NCBI GenBank assembly: GCA_002781805.1
Contig: PFFZ01000096.1
Coordinates: 1 to 6,095 of the forward strand
DNA: 6,095 nt
Source: Nitrosopumilales archaeon CG15_BIG_FIL_POST_REV_8_21_14_020_37_12
GTDB lineage: Archaea; Thermoproteota; Nitrososphaeria; Nitrososphaerales; Nitrosopumilaceae
Direction of reading: 5' to 3'
The notes beneath the pieces were generated by a model that saw nothing but the letters and a program-made list of their open reading frames with translations, made no database searches and was not told where the DNA came from. The position numbers and the translations under genes were made by a program. Of the stretch, positions 5,757-6,095 are shown piece after piece (the first letter of the stretch is position 1; each line of letters opens with the position of its first letter).

Positions 5757-5933
5757 ATGCCTTTGATCACTGTATCGATGTATCCTGGCAGAACTCAGGA
5801 ACAAAAAGACGAATATGCAAAAGCAATTACAAAAGCTGCTGTAGACATTCTAAAAACTAAAGAGAATCATGTAATTGTTGTCTTTGAGGACAATCCAAAA
5901 GAAAATTGGTTTTTAGCAGGAAACCAACTTTAA
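5757..5933 (+). CDS. 4-oxalocrotonate tautomerase-like small protein
   Basis: A 58-residue cytoplasmic protein of the 4-oxalocrotonate tautomerase type, whose members use the amino-terminal proline, freed by removal of Met, as a general base in keto-enol tautomerisations and usually form hexamers. It reads MPLITVSMYPGRTQEQKDEY at the start, with Pro2 (the catalytic Pro1 of the mature form) and Arg12 (mature Arg11). After a helix and an IVVFEDNP strand comes KENWFLAG, where Trp51 takes the place of the Phe50 of the classical enzyme. The position of classical Arg39 is Ile, so the substrate is not predictable. ATG 5757 is the only sensible start because the Pro must follow Met. It lies 42 bases after the rhomboid stop with no clear RBS; AT-rich bases near 5724-5733 may be a weak TATA box, or it may be read from the rhomboid transcript. 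Confidence 0.9.
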   Translation: MPLITVSMYPGRTQEQKDEYAKAITKAAVDILKTKENHVIVVFEDNPKENWFLAGNQL

Positions 5934-6095
5934 TTATTTTTAAAATAAAATATTATATTCCTTTATCTACAATAGGTCAAAAACAAACGCTGGAAGACAT
6001 AGTTGTATGAGAATATAATTACATAATAAAATTATACATACATTAAATGTATTATTTATGTAACCTTTTATTGTGATTTGAAATAGAAAATTTGT
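5934..6095. other. AT-rich non-coding end of the window
   Basis: No credible reading frame is seen on either strand in these 162 bases; the longest frames from ATG are only a few codons. A short AT-only dyad (TATTTT/AAAATA, 5935-5947) with a T-run at 5937-5941 follows the tautomerase stop and may end its transcript. Farther on there is a nested inverted repeat (6019-6063). No tRNA, CRISPR or ncRNA fold is recognised. Confidence 0.6.
6019..6063. repeat. Nested inverted repeat
   Basis: The outer arms TTACATAA (6019-6026) and TTATGTAA (6056-6063) are perfect complements. Inside them is a second perfect dyad, ATACATT (6038-6044) and AATGTAT (6046-6052), with a single-base centre. The two dyads are offset by about four bases. 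This could be an operator for a gene beyond the window or a folded RNA end, but AT-rich DNA makes such matches easier by chance. Confidence 0.4.

Noticed and set aside
5934..6095. tRNA or small coding gene in the terminal gap
   Set aside because: No cloverleaf or T-loop-like sequence is seen and all frames from ATG stop within a few codons on both strands.

Overview
The window looks like chromosomal DNA of an ammonia-oxidising archaeon of the Nitrososphaerota (Thaumarchaeota), probably a marine Nitrosopumilus-like lineage. The reasons are AT-rich DNA and short intergenic gaps, TATA-like boxes about 25-30 bases ahead of start codons with no Shine-Dalgarno sequence (leaderless mRNAs), several GTG or TTG starts, archaeal-style U-tract ends, and above all two secreted proteins ending in the paired Trp-Trp repeats (IPxWxxxxAxWW...I.D..F...I.yL...) that are typical of thaumarchaeal surface proteins. 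The lineage call is an inference from these features; no marker gene such as rRNA or amo is present.

Layout. Positions 1-1018 on the minus strand hold an almost complete cbiD (cobalt-precorrin-5B C1-methyltransferase, cobalamin pathway), cut by the window's left edge. A 119-bp divergent promoter region (1019-1137) separates it from a plus-strand run covering the rest of the window. This run holds a 518-residue exported protein with two C-terminal WW repeats (1138-2694); a tightly overlapping set of a four-helix membrane protein (2750-3151), a double winged-helix regulator (3144-3644) and a second exported WW-repeat protein (about 3619-4863); a rhomboid intramembrane serine protease with its own promoter (4944-5714); and a 58-residue 4-oxalocrotonate-tautomerase-like protein (5757-5933). 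The last 162 bases are AT-rich and non-coding, with a nested inverted repeat.

How the genes may work together. cbiD (cobalamin biosynthesis) and the small tautomerase look like independent housekeeping or accessory genes. The central part is the interesting one: a membrane protein translationally coupled to a DNA-binding protein, placed between two exported proteins that share the same C-terminal repeat (including a 25-bp stretch of identical DNA) and followed by a rhomboid protease. The membrane-protein/winged-helix pair resembles a common archaeal arrangement of small multi-pass proteins beside HTH regulators. A regulated cell-surface module is a reasonable hypothesis, but nothing in the sequence proves a function.
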